Positions 1 through 8,641 of a stretch of 64,000 nucleotides of DNA are shown here, one piece after another. The position numbers and the translations under genes are program-made. This DNA comes from Alphaproteobacteria bacterium (lineage in GTDB: Bacteria > Pseudomonadota > Alphaproteobacteria > Reyranellales > Reyranellaceae): positions 490,936 through 554,935 of the forward strand of contig JAFKFL010000011.1 of the NCBI GenBank assembly GCA_017308235.1, given 5' to 3'. The notes under the pieces were generated by a model. That model was not told the origin of the DNA and did no database searches. It worked only from the letters and a program-made list of their open reading frames with translations. Position 1 is the stretch's first letter. Each line of letters starts with the position of its first letter.

Positions 1-401
1 TGACCCGCCTGGTAGCGGTTGGTGAACAGGCTCTGGCTGGTCTCGATCTTGAGATGCACGTCAGCACAAACGAATTTCAGGTTCTCGTTGCGCATCAATA
101 CACCCGGCAATAGGCCCGCTTCGGCGGCGATTTGGAAGCCGTTGCAGATCGCCAATACAGGCACGCCCTGCGCGGCGCGCTTCTTGACCTCGGCCATCAC
201 TGGCGATTGCGCTGCCATGGCGCCACAGCGCAGGTAGTCGCCGTAGGAGAAGCCGCCCGGAATGACGATCAGGTCGGTCTTCTCGAAGTTGCCGTCGCCG
301 TGCCACACCATGTTGGGCTTGCGGCCTGTGACCAGCTCGATCGCCTGCGCCACATCACCTTCGCGATTGGAGCCGGGAAAGACGAGAACGGAAGCTTTCA
401 T
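1..401 (-). CDS. purQ: Phosphoribosylformylglycinamidine synthase glutaminase subunit PurQ (3' end cut by the window)
   Basis: PurQ is the glutaminase subunit of FGAM synthase (step 4 of purine synthesis). It supplies ammonia to PurL and needs PurS as partner. Reading the minus strand from the ATG at 401, the protein opens [16 protein letters not shown], then shows the class I amidotransferase oxyanion region ([16 protein letters not shown]) and the nucleophile elbow AICNGFQ with its catalytic cysteine. About 133 codons are visible; the catalytic His/Glu end lies outside the window. The start shares one base with the purS stop (TGATG), so purS and purQ are translationally coupled. Small stand-alone PurQ plus PurS is the non-fused system of Bacillus and alphaproteobacteria. 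Confidence 0.95.
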   Translation of the reverse strand, partial: MKASVLVFPGSNREGDVAQAIELVTGRKPNMVWHGDGNFEKTDLIVIPGGFSYGDYLRCGAMAAQSPVMAEVKKRAAQGVPVLAICNGFQIAAEAGLLPGVLMRNENLKFVCADVHLKIETSQSLFTNRYQAG

Positions 402-643
402 CAGCCCACCAGCTCGATCGAATAGTTCTCGATCACGGTGTTGGCCAAAAGCTTGCGGCACATCTCGTCGAGCCGTGCCTTGGCTTTTGCCTTGTCGGTC
501 TCGGCCAGCTCAAGTTCGATGTATTTGCCTTGCCGGACGTCACCGACCTCGGGGAAGCCCAGGCGATTGAGCGAATGGCCGATGGCTTTGCCCTGCGGGT
601 CGAGCACGCCGTTCTTGAGCGTTACGTGGACTCTAGCTTTCAT
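401..643 (-). CDS. purS: Phosphoribosylformylglycinamidine synthase subunit PurS
   Basis: An 80-residue protein beginning [20 protein letters not shown], a typical PurS opening, with the conserved stretch GKYIELEL in the middle. PurS bridges PurQ and PurL in the three-subunit FGAM synthase and helps channel ammonia. Length is normal for the family (about 80 residues). It starts 9 bases after the purC stop and its TGA shares a base with the purQ ATG, so purC-purS-purQ form one minus-strand operon that probably continues to purL beyond base 1. Confidence 0.95.
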   Translation of the reverse strand: MKARVHVTLKNGVLDPQGKAIGHSLNRLGFPEVGDVRQGKYIELELAETDKAKAKARLDEMCRKLLANTVIENYSIELVG

Positions 644-652
644 TGCGCCTCT

Positions 653-1417
653 TTACTGCAATGTCGTCGGGCCGCGCACATCGCCTGGCCCCTGGTCGAT
701 CAGGATGCCGAGCCGCCGCGCCACTTCCTGATAGGCTTCCTCGACCTTGCCGAGGTCGCGGCGAAAGCGGTCCTTGTCGAGCTTCTCGTTGGTCCTGAGA
801 TCCCACAGCCGGCAGGAGTCCGGGCTGATCTCGTCGGCCAGCACGATGCGGACCATATCGTCTTCATATAGGCGGCCGAACTCGATCTTGAAGTCGATGA
901 GCTTGATGCCACAGCCCAGGAACAGGCCGAACAGGAAGTCATTGACCCGAAGCGTGAGCGCCACGATGTCGTCGAGGTCCTGCGGGGTCGCCCAGCCGAA
1001 GGCGGTGATGTGCTCTTCCGTCACCATGGGATCGGCCAGCTCGTCGTTCTTGTAGAAGAACTCCATGATGGATCGGGGCAGCTGCGTGCCCTCCTCGAGC
1101 CCGAAGCGCTTGGCGAAAGAGCCGGCGGCGACGTTACGGACCACCACCTCGAGCGGGATGATCTCGACCTGGCGGATAAGCTGCTCGCGCATGTTCAGCC
1201 GGCGGATGAAATGGGTCGGCACCCCGATTTCGCCCAGCTTGGTCATCAGGAACTCGGAAATGCGATTATTAATCACACCCTTGCCGGTGATCGTGCCTTT
1301 CTTCTGGTTGTTGAAAGCCGTGGCGTCGTCCTTGAAGTACTGGACGATCGTCCCGGGCTCGGGTCCCTCGAACAAGGTCTTGGCCTTGCCCTCGTAGATG
1401 CGGCGGCGGCGGGACAT
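653..1417 (-). CDS. purC: Phosphoribosylaminoimidazole-succinocarboxamide (SAICAR) synthase
   Basis: PurC joins aspartate to CAIR in an ATP-dependent step of purine synthesis. The 254-residue protein starts with the usual N-terminal [10 protein letters not shown] segment. It carries both family signatures: [10 protein letters not shown] at about residues 172-181 and [13 protein letters not shown] at about 194-206. Length is normal for bacterial PurC. It is the first gene of the purC-purS-purQ operon and is divergent from the ferritin-like gene at 1557, so the 139 bases between them should hold both promoters. Confidence 0.97.
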   Translation of the reverse strand: MSRRRRIYEGKAKTLFEGPEPGTIVQYFKDDATAFNNQKKGTITGKGVINNRISEFLMTKLGEIGVPTHFIRRLNMREQLIRQVEIIPLEVVVRNVAAGSFAKRFGLEEGTQLPRSIMEFFYKNDELADPMVTEEHITAFGWATPQDLDDIVALTLRVNDFLFGLFLGCGIKLIDFKIEFGRLYEDDMVRIVLADEISPDSCRLWDLRTNEKLDKDRFRRDLGKVEEAYQEVARRLGILIDQGPGDVRGPTTLQ

Positions 1418-1506
1418 TTTTCACTCCTGTGCGGACGGCCGGGACCGCCCACCCTTGAGCCAGAATATGGCGGAAACCCCATGCGCCGGGACTGGGGAAA
1501 AATCCA

Positions 1507-1534
1507 TTGAAAAAGGTGACACGTTCGTCATATT
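1507..1534 (+). promoter_or_regulatory. Possible sigma-70-type promoter for the ferritin-like gene
   Basis: TTGAAA at 1507-1512 and CATATT at 1529-1534 are separated by 16 bases, just upstream of a GGGAGG ribosome-binding site (1545-1550) and the ATG at 1557. The -10 match is only fair. This is an inference from spacing and position. Confidence 0.3.
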
Positions 1535-1556
1535 TGCTCTCTTCGGGAGGCTCCAC

Positions 1557-2672
1557 ATGGCCCAACAGATCACTTACGACAAGGCCTATGACGCCGTCGC
1601 CCCGGGCGACTTCCCGGCCATGCTGGAAGTACCGCGATATGGGCGGCGCAGCGACGCTTTCGACAGCATCATTTCCGCGACCCACGACCACTTCTGGGAT
1701 CCGCTGGACAAGAACTACATCGATTTCGACCAGCCGTTCGACATCAGGACCACGCCGATCATGCCGCTCGACAATATCATCGAGCTCAGGAGCGCGGTCG
1801 CAGATCGACTGGATGAGAACCAGAAGATCCAGCTCGCCAACGACGTCACCCACTGGTCGGTCTCGAACCTCCTGCATGGCGAGCAGGGGGCGCTGTCGCT
1901 GTCGGCGAGCCTCTGCCACGTGCTGGTCGATCCCGGTGCGCAGGAATATGCCGCCAACCAGGCGCGCGAGGAGGCGCGCCACGTGGCTGGCTTCAGCCGC
2001 TATATCGCCAAGCGCTGGGGCGAGCCGCTGCCGGTGGGCCAGACCATTGCCACGGTGCTGGCCGATCTCGTGAGCACGGGCGAGGTCTACAAGAAGATCG
2101 TCGGCATGCAGATGCTGATCGAGGGCCTGGCGATGGGCTCATTCGCGACGCTCAATGCCAAGACCAACGATCCGGTGCTGCGGCGCCTGGTGCAGCTCGT
2201 GATGAGCGACGAGGCCTTCCATCATCGCTTCGGCCGTCTGTGGGCGGCCAAGACGATCCGGCATCTGAGCGGGGAGGAGCATCGCAAGGTCGAGGACTGG
2301 TCGGCGCAGCTCTTCCAGATGCTGCTGTTCAACCTGATCAACGCCGAGCAAAAGCAAGTCATCTACGCCAAGTACGGGCTCGACTGGCAATGGGTGCGCG
2401 ATGCGGTCAAGGAAACCTTCAGCGACGACGACCGCCGCAACCAGCTCAAGGACAGCACCAACATCTTCCGTGTCCTGATCAAGACGTTGCTGCATGCCGG
2501 CATCATCACCGGGCGCACCGCGCCGCTTTACGCGGTGTGGGTCGACATGAAGGAGCTGGAGGCCGAAGGCGAGGGCATCCCGGGTGATGTCGTGGCCGAG
2601 GAGATGCTGGTCGTGTTGCGCGAGATCAACGCCAAGCGGCGACGCATCGGCGGCAAAGACATCGCTGCTTAG
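1557..2672 (+). CDS. Ferritin-like diiron protein of unknown substrate
   Basis: 371 residues from the ATG at 1557, chosen because GGGAGG precedes it at the right distance; the reading frame itself is open further upstream. The predicted four-helix bundle carries a complete diiron ligand set: E109, E139-x-x-H142, E189 and E219-x-x-H222. That pattern is shared by ribonucleotide-reductase-R2-like, AurF-like and other ferritin-like oxidases. The region around residues 105-235 (HGEQG, EEARH, DEAFHH) is the catalytic core. No signal peptide is seen, so it should be cytoplasmic. The function could be oxygenation, hydroxylation or iron/redox chemistry; the sequence alone does not choose. It sits between purC (divergent) and a palindromic repeat that starts one base after its stop. 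Confidence 0.8.
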   Translation: MAQQITYDKAYDAVAPGDFPAMLEVPRYGRRSDAFDSIISATHDHFWDPLDKNYIDFDQPFDIRTTPIMPLDNIIELRSAVADRLDENQKIQLANDVTHWSVSNLLHGEQGALSLSASLCHVLVDPGAQEYAANQAREEARHVAGFSRYIAKRWGEPLPVGQTIATVLADLVSTGEVYKKIVGMQMLIEGLAMGSFATLNAKTNDPVLRRLVQLVMSDEAFHHRFGRLWAAKTIRHLSGEEHRKVEDWSAQLFQMLLFNLINAEQKQVIYAKYGLDWQWVRDAVKETFSDDDRRNQLKDSTNIFRVLIKTLLHAGIITGRTAPLYAVWVDMKELEAEGEGIPGDVVAEEMLVVLREINAKRRRIGGKDIAA

Positions 2673-2745
2673 TGGACCGCGCGCATCCTGCGCGCTTCAA
2701 GGCATGTGGATACGCCGGATGAGCGGGCTGGAAGTCCGCGGTCCA
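2673..2745. repeat. Palindromic intergenic element, GGACCGCG family, copy 1
   Basis: The 73-base element begins TGGACCGCG and ends CGCGGTCCA, a 9-base perfect terminal inverted repeat. Inner arms allow further pairing. Its right half (ATGAGCGGGCTGGA followed by the CGCGGTCC end) is nearly identical to the copy at 33079-33150. It starts immediately after the stop of the ferritin-like gene and lies between convergent genes, so it may also work as a terminator. Confidence 0.8.
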
Positions 2746-2750
2746 AAAAA

Positions 2751-3455
2751 TTAAGGCTTTCGTGCCAGCACGAAGGCAGACAGGCCGGCCAGCCGGTTGA
2801 TCGGAAACAGCGGCAGCTCGGCGGTACAGATCGCCGCCAGCGCCGAATTCGTAAGGGCGCCGTGCTTCTTGAGGCTGCTCTTGGGCACCGCCTCGCCGCG
2901 CATCGCCAAGCGCACGGCGGCGGCCAGCGGGAAGACAAAGCCGAAATAGTAGGCGCCGCGCACGAGTTCCAGGCCGGCCGTGCGCAGGGTCGTCTCGATC
3001 TCGTCGAGACGATAGCGGCGCTGGTGCTCCAGGAAGACATCGTGGCCGCTCCACAGGAAGCGAAAGGCCGGCACGGTGGCCAGGAAGTGCGCGCCGCTTG
3101 GTACCTTGGCGGCATAGTGGCGGACCAGACCGACGTCGTCCTCGACATGCTCCAGCACATCCATCATCAGGACGAGATCGCAGTCGGTCGGTCCGCAGTC
3201 GCGGCGATAGCGCACGGGCTTGCCGGCGACGCTGTCGTCGCGCTCGCTCGCATAGCCGATGTCGACGCAAAGCGCTGACTCGGCGCGGCCCTCGGCCAGC
3301 AGATGGCGCGAGAAGAAGCCCGACCCCGCACCGATATCGAGCAGGTGGCGCGGCGCCATCCCGTCGACCATGCGCTTCAGCGCCTTGGCCTTGGAACGGT
3401 AATACCAGTGTCGGCCGATATCGGCGCCGAGGATGTCCTCTTCCTTGAGATCCAT
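2751..3455 (-). CDS. Class I SAM-dependent methyltransferase
   Basis: 234 residues with the SAM-binding motif I DIGAGSGFFS at about residues 40-49, an acidic motif (CVDIGYA) and a motif DLVLMMDVLEHVEDD typical of the Methyltransf_11/23 group. The substrate is unknown. It follows the glycosyltransferase gene by 13 bases on the same strand, so a role in modifying a lipid-linked sugar or other surface glycan is plausible. A hydrophobic C-terminal stretch (FGFVFPLAAAVRLAM) may sit at the membrane. Confidence 0.8.
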   Translation of the reverse strand: MDLKEEDILGADIGRHWYYRSKAKALKRMVDGMAPRHLLDIGAGSGFFSRHLLAEGRAESALCVDIGYASERDDSVAGKPVRYRRDCGPTDCDLVLMMDVLEHVEDDVGLVRHYAAKVPSGAHFLATVPAFRFLWSGHDVFLEHQRRYRLDEIETTLRTAGLELVRGAYYFGFVFPLAAAVRLAMRGEAVPKSSLKKHGALTNSALAAICTAELPLFPINRLAGLSAFVLARKP

Positions 3456-3468
3456 CAGGCCTGGTTCG

Positions 3469-4506
3469 TCATGCCTGGGTTGGGCGGGGAGCGCCTTCCT
3501 CGTAGACGCCCTCGACGACGTAGATCGGCCGGCCCTTGACCTCGAGGAACAGCCGCCCGAGATATTCGCCGATGATGCCGATCGAGACGAGCTGGATGGC
3601 GCCCATCAGCAGCACGACGATGATCAACGAGGCGTAGCCTGGCGTGTCGATGCCGAGAATCAGCACCCGAACGATGATGAACAGCGCATAGAGGACGGCG
3701 ATGGCGGCGATCGCCAGGCCGCCGTAGAACGAGGCCCTGAGCGGCACGGTCGAGAAGCTCACCACGCCGTCGAGCGCGAAGTTCCATAGTCGCCAGAGAT
3801 TGAACTTGCTTGAACCAGCGGCGCGCTGCGCCCGTTCATAGGGCACGCCGATCGCATTGAAACCGACCCAGGCGAACAGGCCCTTCATGAAGCGATTGCG
3901 CTCCGGCAACTGGCGCAGCACCTCGACGGCGCGCCGGTCGACGAGGCGGAAGTCGCCGACATTGGTGGGGATGCGCACCGGCGACATAGAATTGAAGACT
4001 CGGTAGAACCACGCCGCCGAAAGGCGCTTGGCGGCAGTGTCCCACGGCCGAGTGGTGCGCACGCCATAGACGATATCGTAGCCTTCGCGCCAGCGGGCGA
4101 TGAACGGCTCGATCAGTTCCGGTGGATCCTGCAGGTCGATGTCCATGGGGACCAGCACGTCACCTTTGGCATGATCGATGCCGGCGGTGAGGGCAGCTTC
4201 CTTGCCGAAGTTGCGCGATAGGTTGACGATGCGGATGCGTGGGTCGTGCGCGCTGCAGCCGAGCAGGTGGGCAAGAGTGTTGTCCCGCGACCCGTCGTTC
4301 ACGAACACGATCTCGAAGCGCAGCCGGTCTCGCTCGAGCAGTGGCACCACGGCGTCGAAGAAGGCGTCGATCGATTCTTCTTCGTTGAAGACCGGCACGA
4401 CCAGTGACAGCAGCGGATCCACGGGCCGCCGGGCCTTCTGCGCGGCGAGCTGCTGGTCGAGTGCGCCCGTGGGAGCGGGGGTAGTGGTCAGGGAGTGGTC
4501 GGGCAC
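3469..4506 (-). CDS. Family 2 glycosyltransferase, polyprenyl-phosphate type
   Basis: 345 residues with a GT2 GT-A domain: LSLVVPVFNEEESI near residue 34, NDGSRD at 70-75 and the metal-binding DIDLQDPP at 122-129. Two hydrophobic membrane segments follow between about residues 255 and 325 (starting FYGGLAIAAIAVLYAL and ASLIIVVLLMGAIQLV). This is the layout of DPM1/GtrB/ArnC-like enzymes, which move a sugar from a nucleotide donor to undecaprenyl or dolichyl phosphate on the cytoplasmic face. Translation starts at GTG. The gene begins 24 bases after the carbonic-anhydrase-like gene and is followed by the methyltransferase, so all may share a transcript. The sugar is not deducible. Confidence 0.88.
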   Translation of the reverse strand: MPDHSLTTTPAPTGALDQQLAAQKARRPVDPLLSLVVPVFNEEESIDAFFDAVVPLLERDRLRFEIVFVNDGSRDNTLAHLLGCSAHDPRIRIVNLSRNFGKEAALTAGIDHAKGDVLVPMDIDLQDPPELIEPFIARWREGYDIVYGVRTTRPWDTAAKRLSAAWFYRVFNSMSPVRIPTNVGDFRLVDRRAVEVLRQLPERNRFMKGLFAWVGFNAIGVPYERAQRAAGSSKFNLWRLWNFALDGVVSFSTVPLRASFYGGLAIAAIAVLYALFIIVRVLILGIDTPGYASLIIVVLLMGAIQLVSIGIIGEYLGRLFLEVKGRPIYVVEGVYEEGAPRPTQA

Positions 4507-4530
4507 CGGCCTATTCTACACGAACGACCG

Positions 4531-5073
4531 TCAGGTCACGACCCCGACCGCACCGCTGAGCTCCATGATGCCAAGCTCGACGGGCAGGTGCGGTTGACGC
4601 TTTTGCACTTCGGACCGGAACTCGCGCAATGCCTTGGTGTGCATTTCAGTCTCGAAAGCCCGGTCTGTCTTGATGCGGTCGCCATAGGCGACGGCTGCCG
4701 CCCCGCAGTCGCGATGGGTGATGGCGACCATGCGCTCGACTTCGTGCAATTGCACGGAAATGCCGAGATTATCCCAAAAGGTCTTATGCCAATCGGCAAA
4801 AGCCGGCGCCACGACCCCGATGGGACCGCCGGCGATGTTGAACTGGCTATAAAGGTTCTGCCATCCGCGCGAGGCCATGTAGGCCCAGGTGTTCGTGGTG
4901 AAGCGCGGATCGATGCATTTCAGCAGCATCGCTTCGTAGCCCTTGTCGAGTTCGGCGGCAGCGGGGCCGGCGGTAACGGCAAGGGCTGCCGCGCCGAGGC
5001 CTAGCCCCAGCAGACGGCGACGCTGAAACATTGCCAGGCAACCACAGCCTGAATGATGAATATGCGACGTCAT
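4531..5073 (-). CDS. Exported beta-carbonic-anhydrase-like protein
   Basis: 180 residues from the ATG at 5073, which overlaps the upstream dehydratase stop (ATGA). The N-terminus has RRR followed by a hydrophobic stretch ending AGPAAA, which looks like a Tat or Sec signal. The mature part carries CIDPR and, about 90 residues later, HRDCGA. These match the zinc-ligand pattern of beta-class carbonic anhydrases (Cys-x-Asp-x-Arg and His-x-x-Cys). The rest is not a close match to classical beta-CAs, so activity is unproven. There is also a short HHSGCGC cluster before the signal. It may hydrate CO2 in the periplasm or be a redirected scaffold. Confidence 0.65.
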   Translation of the reverse strand: MTSHIHHSGCGCLAMFQRRRLLGLGLGAAALAVTAGPAAAELDKGYEAMLLKCIDPRFTTNTWAYMASRGWQNLYSQFNIAGGPIGVVAPAFADWHKTFWDNLGISVQLHEVERMVAITHRDCGAAAVAYGDRIKTDRAFETEMHTKALREFRSEVQKRQPHLPVELGIMELSGAVGVVT

Positions 5074-5918
5074 TTGAAAATAGCCTTCCCCTGTTGCGCG
5101 AGGCCGCCCTTGTCGTTGGCGATCCACGTCGTCGTCGAGCCATCGGTCTCTTTGCGCGCACCAACCGTCAGCGGGGTTCCCGCAAAAATCGGTGACAATG
5201 CGCGAAACTCGAAGCTCGCGGGTACTTTGCCGGTGTTCGACCGGCGCGCCAACTCCATCTGCAACATACCGAGCAATGGACCATGCACGATGAGGCCCGG
5301 ATATCCTTCGGTGCCTGTGACATAAGGTTGGTCGTAATGGATGCGATGGCCGTTGAAGGTGAGCGCGGAGAAGCGGAACAGCAGCACGGGATCAGGCGTG
5401 AGTTGCTCGGACCAGGTGGCATCGGTTGGCGCAGGCTTGGGCTCGCGCGGCTTCTCGCCTGGCGCCGCTGCTTCACGGTAGACGATGTCGTGTTCCTCGA
5501 CGAAGGAATGGCCGCGCGATCCGGAAACGGTGTGGCGCACCGTCACGAACACCATGTCGCCGGTGGAACCGGTCTTCGGTTCGATAGATTTGATCTCCGA
5601 CCGGCGCGTCGTGGGCTCGCCGATCGAAAGTGGTGTGCCGTCGAACGTGAAGCGGCTGCCCGCCCACATCCGCCGCGGCAGGGGAACCGGCGGCAGGAAG
5701 TCGCCACGCTCGGCATGGCCGTCCGGGCCGATCCGGGATCGCGGCACGGCCTCGAGGAAGAACAGCCAGTGCCAGAGCGGCGGAAGGGGGTCGCCGGTGA
5801 GAGGCGGTGGGTCCGGGGTATCGAGGGTGGCGATGAGGGCGCGAACGGGCCAGGCGGTGATCAGATCCTCGGCGGTCTGGGTCTTTCCGACCCAATCGCG
5901 CAACTTTTCCAACGACAT
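5070..5918 (-). CDS. FAS1-like/HTD2-type dehydratase (MaoC-fold, mesaconyl-C4-CoA hydratase relative)
   Basis: 282 residues from the ATG at 5918, preceded by CGGAGG. The double hot-dog protein has a long N-terminal half (RRMWAGSRFTFDGTPLSIGE). The second half contains TFNGHRIHYDQPYV, with the hydratase His/Asp pair, and GLIVHGPLLGMLQ. This is the layout of HTD2-type 3-hydroxyacyl dehydratases and mesaconyl-C4-CoA hydratase. It would hydrate or dehydrate an acyl-CoA or acyl-ACP in the cytoplasm. Its stop overlaps the start of the carbonic-anhydrase-like gene by four bases. The acyl substrate is unknown. Confidence 0.82.
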   Translation of the reverse strand: MSLEKLRDWVGKTQTAEDLITAWPVRALIATLDTPDPPPLTGDPLPPLWHWLFFLEAVPRSRIGPDGHAERGDFLPPVPLPRRMWAGSRFTFDGTPLSIGEPTTRRSEIKSIEPKTGSTGDMVFVTVRHTVSGSRGHSFVEEHDIVYREAAAPGEKPREPKPAPTDATWSEQLTPDPVLLFRFSALTFNGHRIHYDQPYVTGTEGYPGLIVHGPLLGMLQMELARRSNTGKVPASFEFRALSPIFAGTPLTVGARKETDGSTTTWIANDKGGLAQQGKAIFK

Positions 5919-6027
5919 CTCCGCTTTCCTCCGGGTCAGCGGCGACTGTGCCACTGCGAACGCGGGGTGGAAAGGGCGGGCGGCGATGGCTATAAACCGC
6001 CGCACCTTGCCTGATGGAGCAGCTGAA

Positions 6028-6357
6028 ATGACGACGTTCGACGATCGCGAGAAGGCCTTCGAGCACAAGTTCGAGCATGACCTCGAACTGCAGTTCAAGG
6101 CCCGGGCGCGCAAGAACAAGCTGCTGGGTCTGTGGGCGGCCGGGCTGATGGGCAAGACCGGTGCCGATGCGGAAAACTACTCCCGCGACATCGTCATGGC
6201 CGATTTCGAGAAGCCGGGCGACCACGACGTGGTGCACACGCTGATGCACGATCTTGCCGCGGCCGGAAAGCCTACCGAGGAACATACGATCCGCCGCCAG
6301 GGCGAGCGTATGCTGGTCGAGGCGATGAAGCAGCTCATGACCGAGATCAAGAAATAG
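6028..6357 (+). CDS. DUF1476 protein, inhibitory zeta subunit of alphaproteobacterial F1-ATPase
   Basis: 109 residues starting MTTFDDREKAFEHKFEHD, rich in charged helix, with the conserved GLWAAGLMGKTGADAENYS segment. DUF1476 is the zeta subunit first defined in Paracoccus, an inhibitor whose N-terminal helix blocks rotation of F1 in one direction. The ATG at 6028 follows GGAGC. Its location next to purB and within a purine cluster is common in alphaproteobacteria and supports the taxonomic call. It is convergent with purB, with a perfect hairpin between the two stops. Confidence 0.88.
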   Translation: MTTFDDREKAFEHKFEHDLELQFKARARKNKLLGLWAAGLMGKTGADAENYSRDIVMADFEKPGDHDVVHTLMHDLAAAGKPTEEHTIRRQGERMLVEAMKQLMTEIKK

Positions 6358-6362
6358 CCTCA

Positions 6363-6417
6363 TTGGACCGCGCGCTTCCAGCGCGCATCACGAGCGCGCT
6401 GGAAGCGCGCGGTCCAA
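6363..6417. terminator. Perfect 24-base-pair hairpin, GGACCGCG family copy 2; likely bidirectional terminator
   Basis: Arms at 6363-6386 and 6394-6417 are perfect reverse complements with a 7-base loop, and the outer ends read TTGGACCGCG and CGCGGTCCAA. It lies between the convergent stops of the DUF1476 gene (6357) and purB (6425). The position and stem strength suggest it ends both transcripts, although no long T-run follows on either side. The outer sequence links it to the elements at 2673, 33079 and 45525. Confidence 0.7.
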
Positions 6418-6424
6418 ATGACGG

Positions 6425-7750
6425 CTACCCAAACACGCGCTTGAAGATCGTGTCGACGTGTTTGGTGTGGTAGCGCATGTCGAACAGCGCCACCAACTCG
6501 TCGTCCGAAAGGAATTCGCGAATGTCCTTGTCGGCGCGGCAAAGCGCCAGGAACGAGGCATTGCCCCGCCAGGCCTCCATCGCGTTGCGCTGGACGGCGG
6601 CGTAGGCGTCCTCGCGGCTCATACCCTTTTGCGTGAGCGCGAGCATCACGCGCTGCGAGAAGACGAGGCCGCCCAGCGAATCGAGATTGCCCTTCATGCG
6701 CTCGGGATAGACCATGAGCTGCTCGACCACAGACGCCGCGCGATTCAGGGCGAAATCGAGGGTCACCGTCGCATCGGGTGCGATATAGCGCTCGACCGAC
6801 GAGTGGGAGATGTCGCGCTCGTGCCATAGCGTGACATTCTCGAGCGCCGGCACGACGGCGCTGCGCACCATGCGTGCGAGCCCCGTGAGGTTCTCGGTCA
6901 ACACCGGATTGCGCTTGTGCGGCATCGCCGAGCTGCCCTTTTGGCCCTGGGAGAAGAACTCCTCCGCCTCGCGCACTTCGGTGCGCTGCAGATGACGGAT
7001 CTCCGTCGCGAGATTCTCGATCGAGGCGGCGCAGACGGCGAGGGCGGCGAAGAAGGCCGCATGCCGGTCGCGCGGGATCACCTGCGTCGACACCGGCTCG
7101 ACCGTGAGCCCGAGTTTCTGGGCGACATGCTCTTCGACCTTCGGGTCGATATTGGCGAAAGTGCCGACCGCACCTGAGATGGCGCAGGTCGCGATTTCGG
7201 CACGGGCGGTGATGAGGCGGGCCCGGTTGCGCTGAAAGGCGGCGTAGTGACCCGCGAGTTTCACGCCGAAGGTCGTGGGCTCGGCATGGATGCCGTGACT
7301 GCGGCCGATGGTCGGTGTGTTCTTGTGTTCGAGTGCCCGCTTCCTGAGTGCGGCCAGGAGCTTGTCGAGGTCCTCGATCAAGAGGTCGGCCGCTTCCTTG
7401 AGCTGTACGGCGAAGCTCGTGTCGAGGATGTCGGACGAGGTCAGGCCCTGGTGGACGAAACGCGACTCGGGCCCGATGAATTCGCCCAGCCAGGTCGTAA
7501 AGGCGATGACGTCGTGCTTGGTCACTCGCTCGATGGCGTCGATCTTCTCGACATTGCCGGCAGGATCGGCCTTGAGCGCCTCCATGGCCTTGCGGCCGCC
7601 GGTCCAGATCGCCTCGGCCGCCGCCTTGGGGATCACGCCTGCCGCGGCCATGGCGTCGCAGGCATGCGCTTCTATCTCGAACCAGATGCGAAAGCGGTTG
7701 GCGGGCGCCCAGATGCCGGCCATCTGCGGGCGGGAATAGCGGGGGATCAT
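6425..7750 (-). CDS. purB: Adenylosuccinate lyase
   Basis: 441 residues from the ATG at 7750. PurB removes fumarate from SAICAR and from adenylosuccinate in purine synthesis. The fumarase/aspartase superfamily motifs are all present: TSSD at about residues 104-107, SHGIHAEPT at 151-159 and the signature SSAMPHKRNP at about 273-282 with the catalytic serine. Length is normal for the short bacterial form. Upstream frame extension to 7828 exists but lacks family similarity. It is transcribed toward the zeta-subunit gene. Confidence 0.96.
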   Translation of the reverse strand: MIPRYSRPQMAGIWAPANRFRIWFEIEAHACDAMAAAGVIPKAAAEAIWTGGRKAMEALKADPAGNVEKIDAIERVTKHDVIAFTTWLGEFIGPESRFVHQGLTSSDILDTSFAVQLKEAADLLIEDLDKLLAALRKRALEHKNTPTIGRSHGIHAEPTTFGVKLAGHYAAFQRNRARLITARAEIATCAISGAVGTFANIDPKVEEHVAQKLGLTVEPVSTQVIPRDRHAAFFAALAVCAASIENLATEIRHLQRTEVREAEEFFSQGQKGSSAMPHKRNPVLTENLTGLARMVRSAVVPALENVTLWHERDISHSSVERYIAPDATVTLDFALNRAASVVEQLMVYPERMKGNLDSLGGLVFSQRVMLALTQKGMSREDAYAAVQRNAMEAWRGNASFLALCRADKDIREFLSDDELVALFDMRYHTKHVDTIFKRVFG

Positions 7751-7803
7751 GGCTGGGCTTTTAGCGCCGATGCCGCGCGGATGCCATGTTAGAAGTTCCT
7801 GGC

Positions 7804-8610
7804 ATGACCCCTCTTTCTGATTGTCCACGCGACACCCTGGCCGCCATTCGCGGCATCCTCACCGACATCGATGAGACCGTTTCGACCCACAGCCGGCTGA
7901 CGGCGGATGCCTATGCCGCCATGGAAGCGCTCAAGAAGGCCGGCCTGCTCGTCATCCCGGTTACCGGCCGCCCCGCCGGCTGGTGCGACCAGATCGCCCG
8001 TTTCTGGCCGGTCGATGCGGTCATCGGCGAGAACGGCGCCTTTTGGATGTGGCACGACGAAAAGGCCCGGAAGCTCAGGACGCGCTTCATCCAGCCCGAG
8101 GCCGAGCGTGCCGATGGCCGTCGCCGATTGGAGGCCGTGCGCGCCGAGGTCATGCGCTCGGTTCCCGGCGCCGGCATCGCCTCGGACCAACCATACCGTC
8201 TGGCCGATCTTGCGATCGACTTCTGCGAGGATGTGCCGGCACTGCCGCGATCTGATGTGGAGCGCATCGTCTCGATCTTCGAAAAGCACGGCGCGCAGGC
8301 CAAGGTGAGCTCGATCCATGTCAACGGCTGGTTTGGCGACTATGACAAGCTCACCACCACCCGGGTGATGATGGCGGAGCTCTTTGGCGTCGACCTTGCG
8401 CGAGAAGCGGCGCACTACGTCTTTTCGGGCGACTCGCCCAACGATTCGCCGATGTTCGGGTTCTTTCCCAACGCCGTGGGCGTGGCCAACGTGCGCGACT
8501 TCGCCGATGCCATGCCCAAGCTGCCACGTTGGATAACGTCGGCCCGCTCGGGCGCGGGCTTCGTCGAACTTGCCGAAGCGGTGATCGCTGCCCGGCAGCA
8601 CTCAGCTTAA
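7804..8610 (+). CDS. HAD-superfamily (IIB, Cof-like) phosphatase
   Basis: 268 residues from the ATG at 7804; an in-frame ATG at 7786 would add six residues. Motif I is DIDETVS, a variant of the usual DxDGT. It is followed by TGRPAGWC (motif II), a C2B-type cap, and GDSPNDSPMFGFF (motif IV, binding the metal). The order fits sugar-phosphate and mannosyl-3-phosphoglycerate-type phosphatases. The protein is cytoplasmic with unknown substrate. It is divergent from purB and lies just upstream of the MarC-type gene on the same strand. Confidence 0.8.
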   Translation: MTPLSDCPRDTLAAIRGILTDIDETVSTHSRLTADAYAAMEALKKAGLLVIPVTGRPAGWCDQIARFWPVDAVIGENGAFWMWHDEKARKLRTRFIQPEAERADGRRRLEAVRAEVMRSVPGAGIASDQPYRLADLAIDFCEDVPALPRSDVERIVSIFEKHGAQAKVSSIHVNGWFGDYDKLTTTRVMMAELFGVDLAREAAHYVFSGDSPNDSPMFGFFPNAVGVANVRDFADAMPKLPRWITSARSGAGFVELAEAVIAARQHSA

Positions 8611-8641
8611 AAGTAGCTCGAACTTGGGGGAGGGGGAGCAT

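Noticed and set aside
1398..1556. Upstream in-frame extension of the ferritin-like protein
   Set aside because: It overlaps the purC start region and reads as noise; GGGAGG before 1557 marks the real start.
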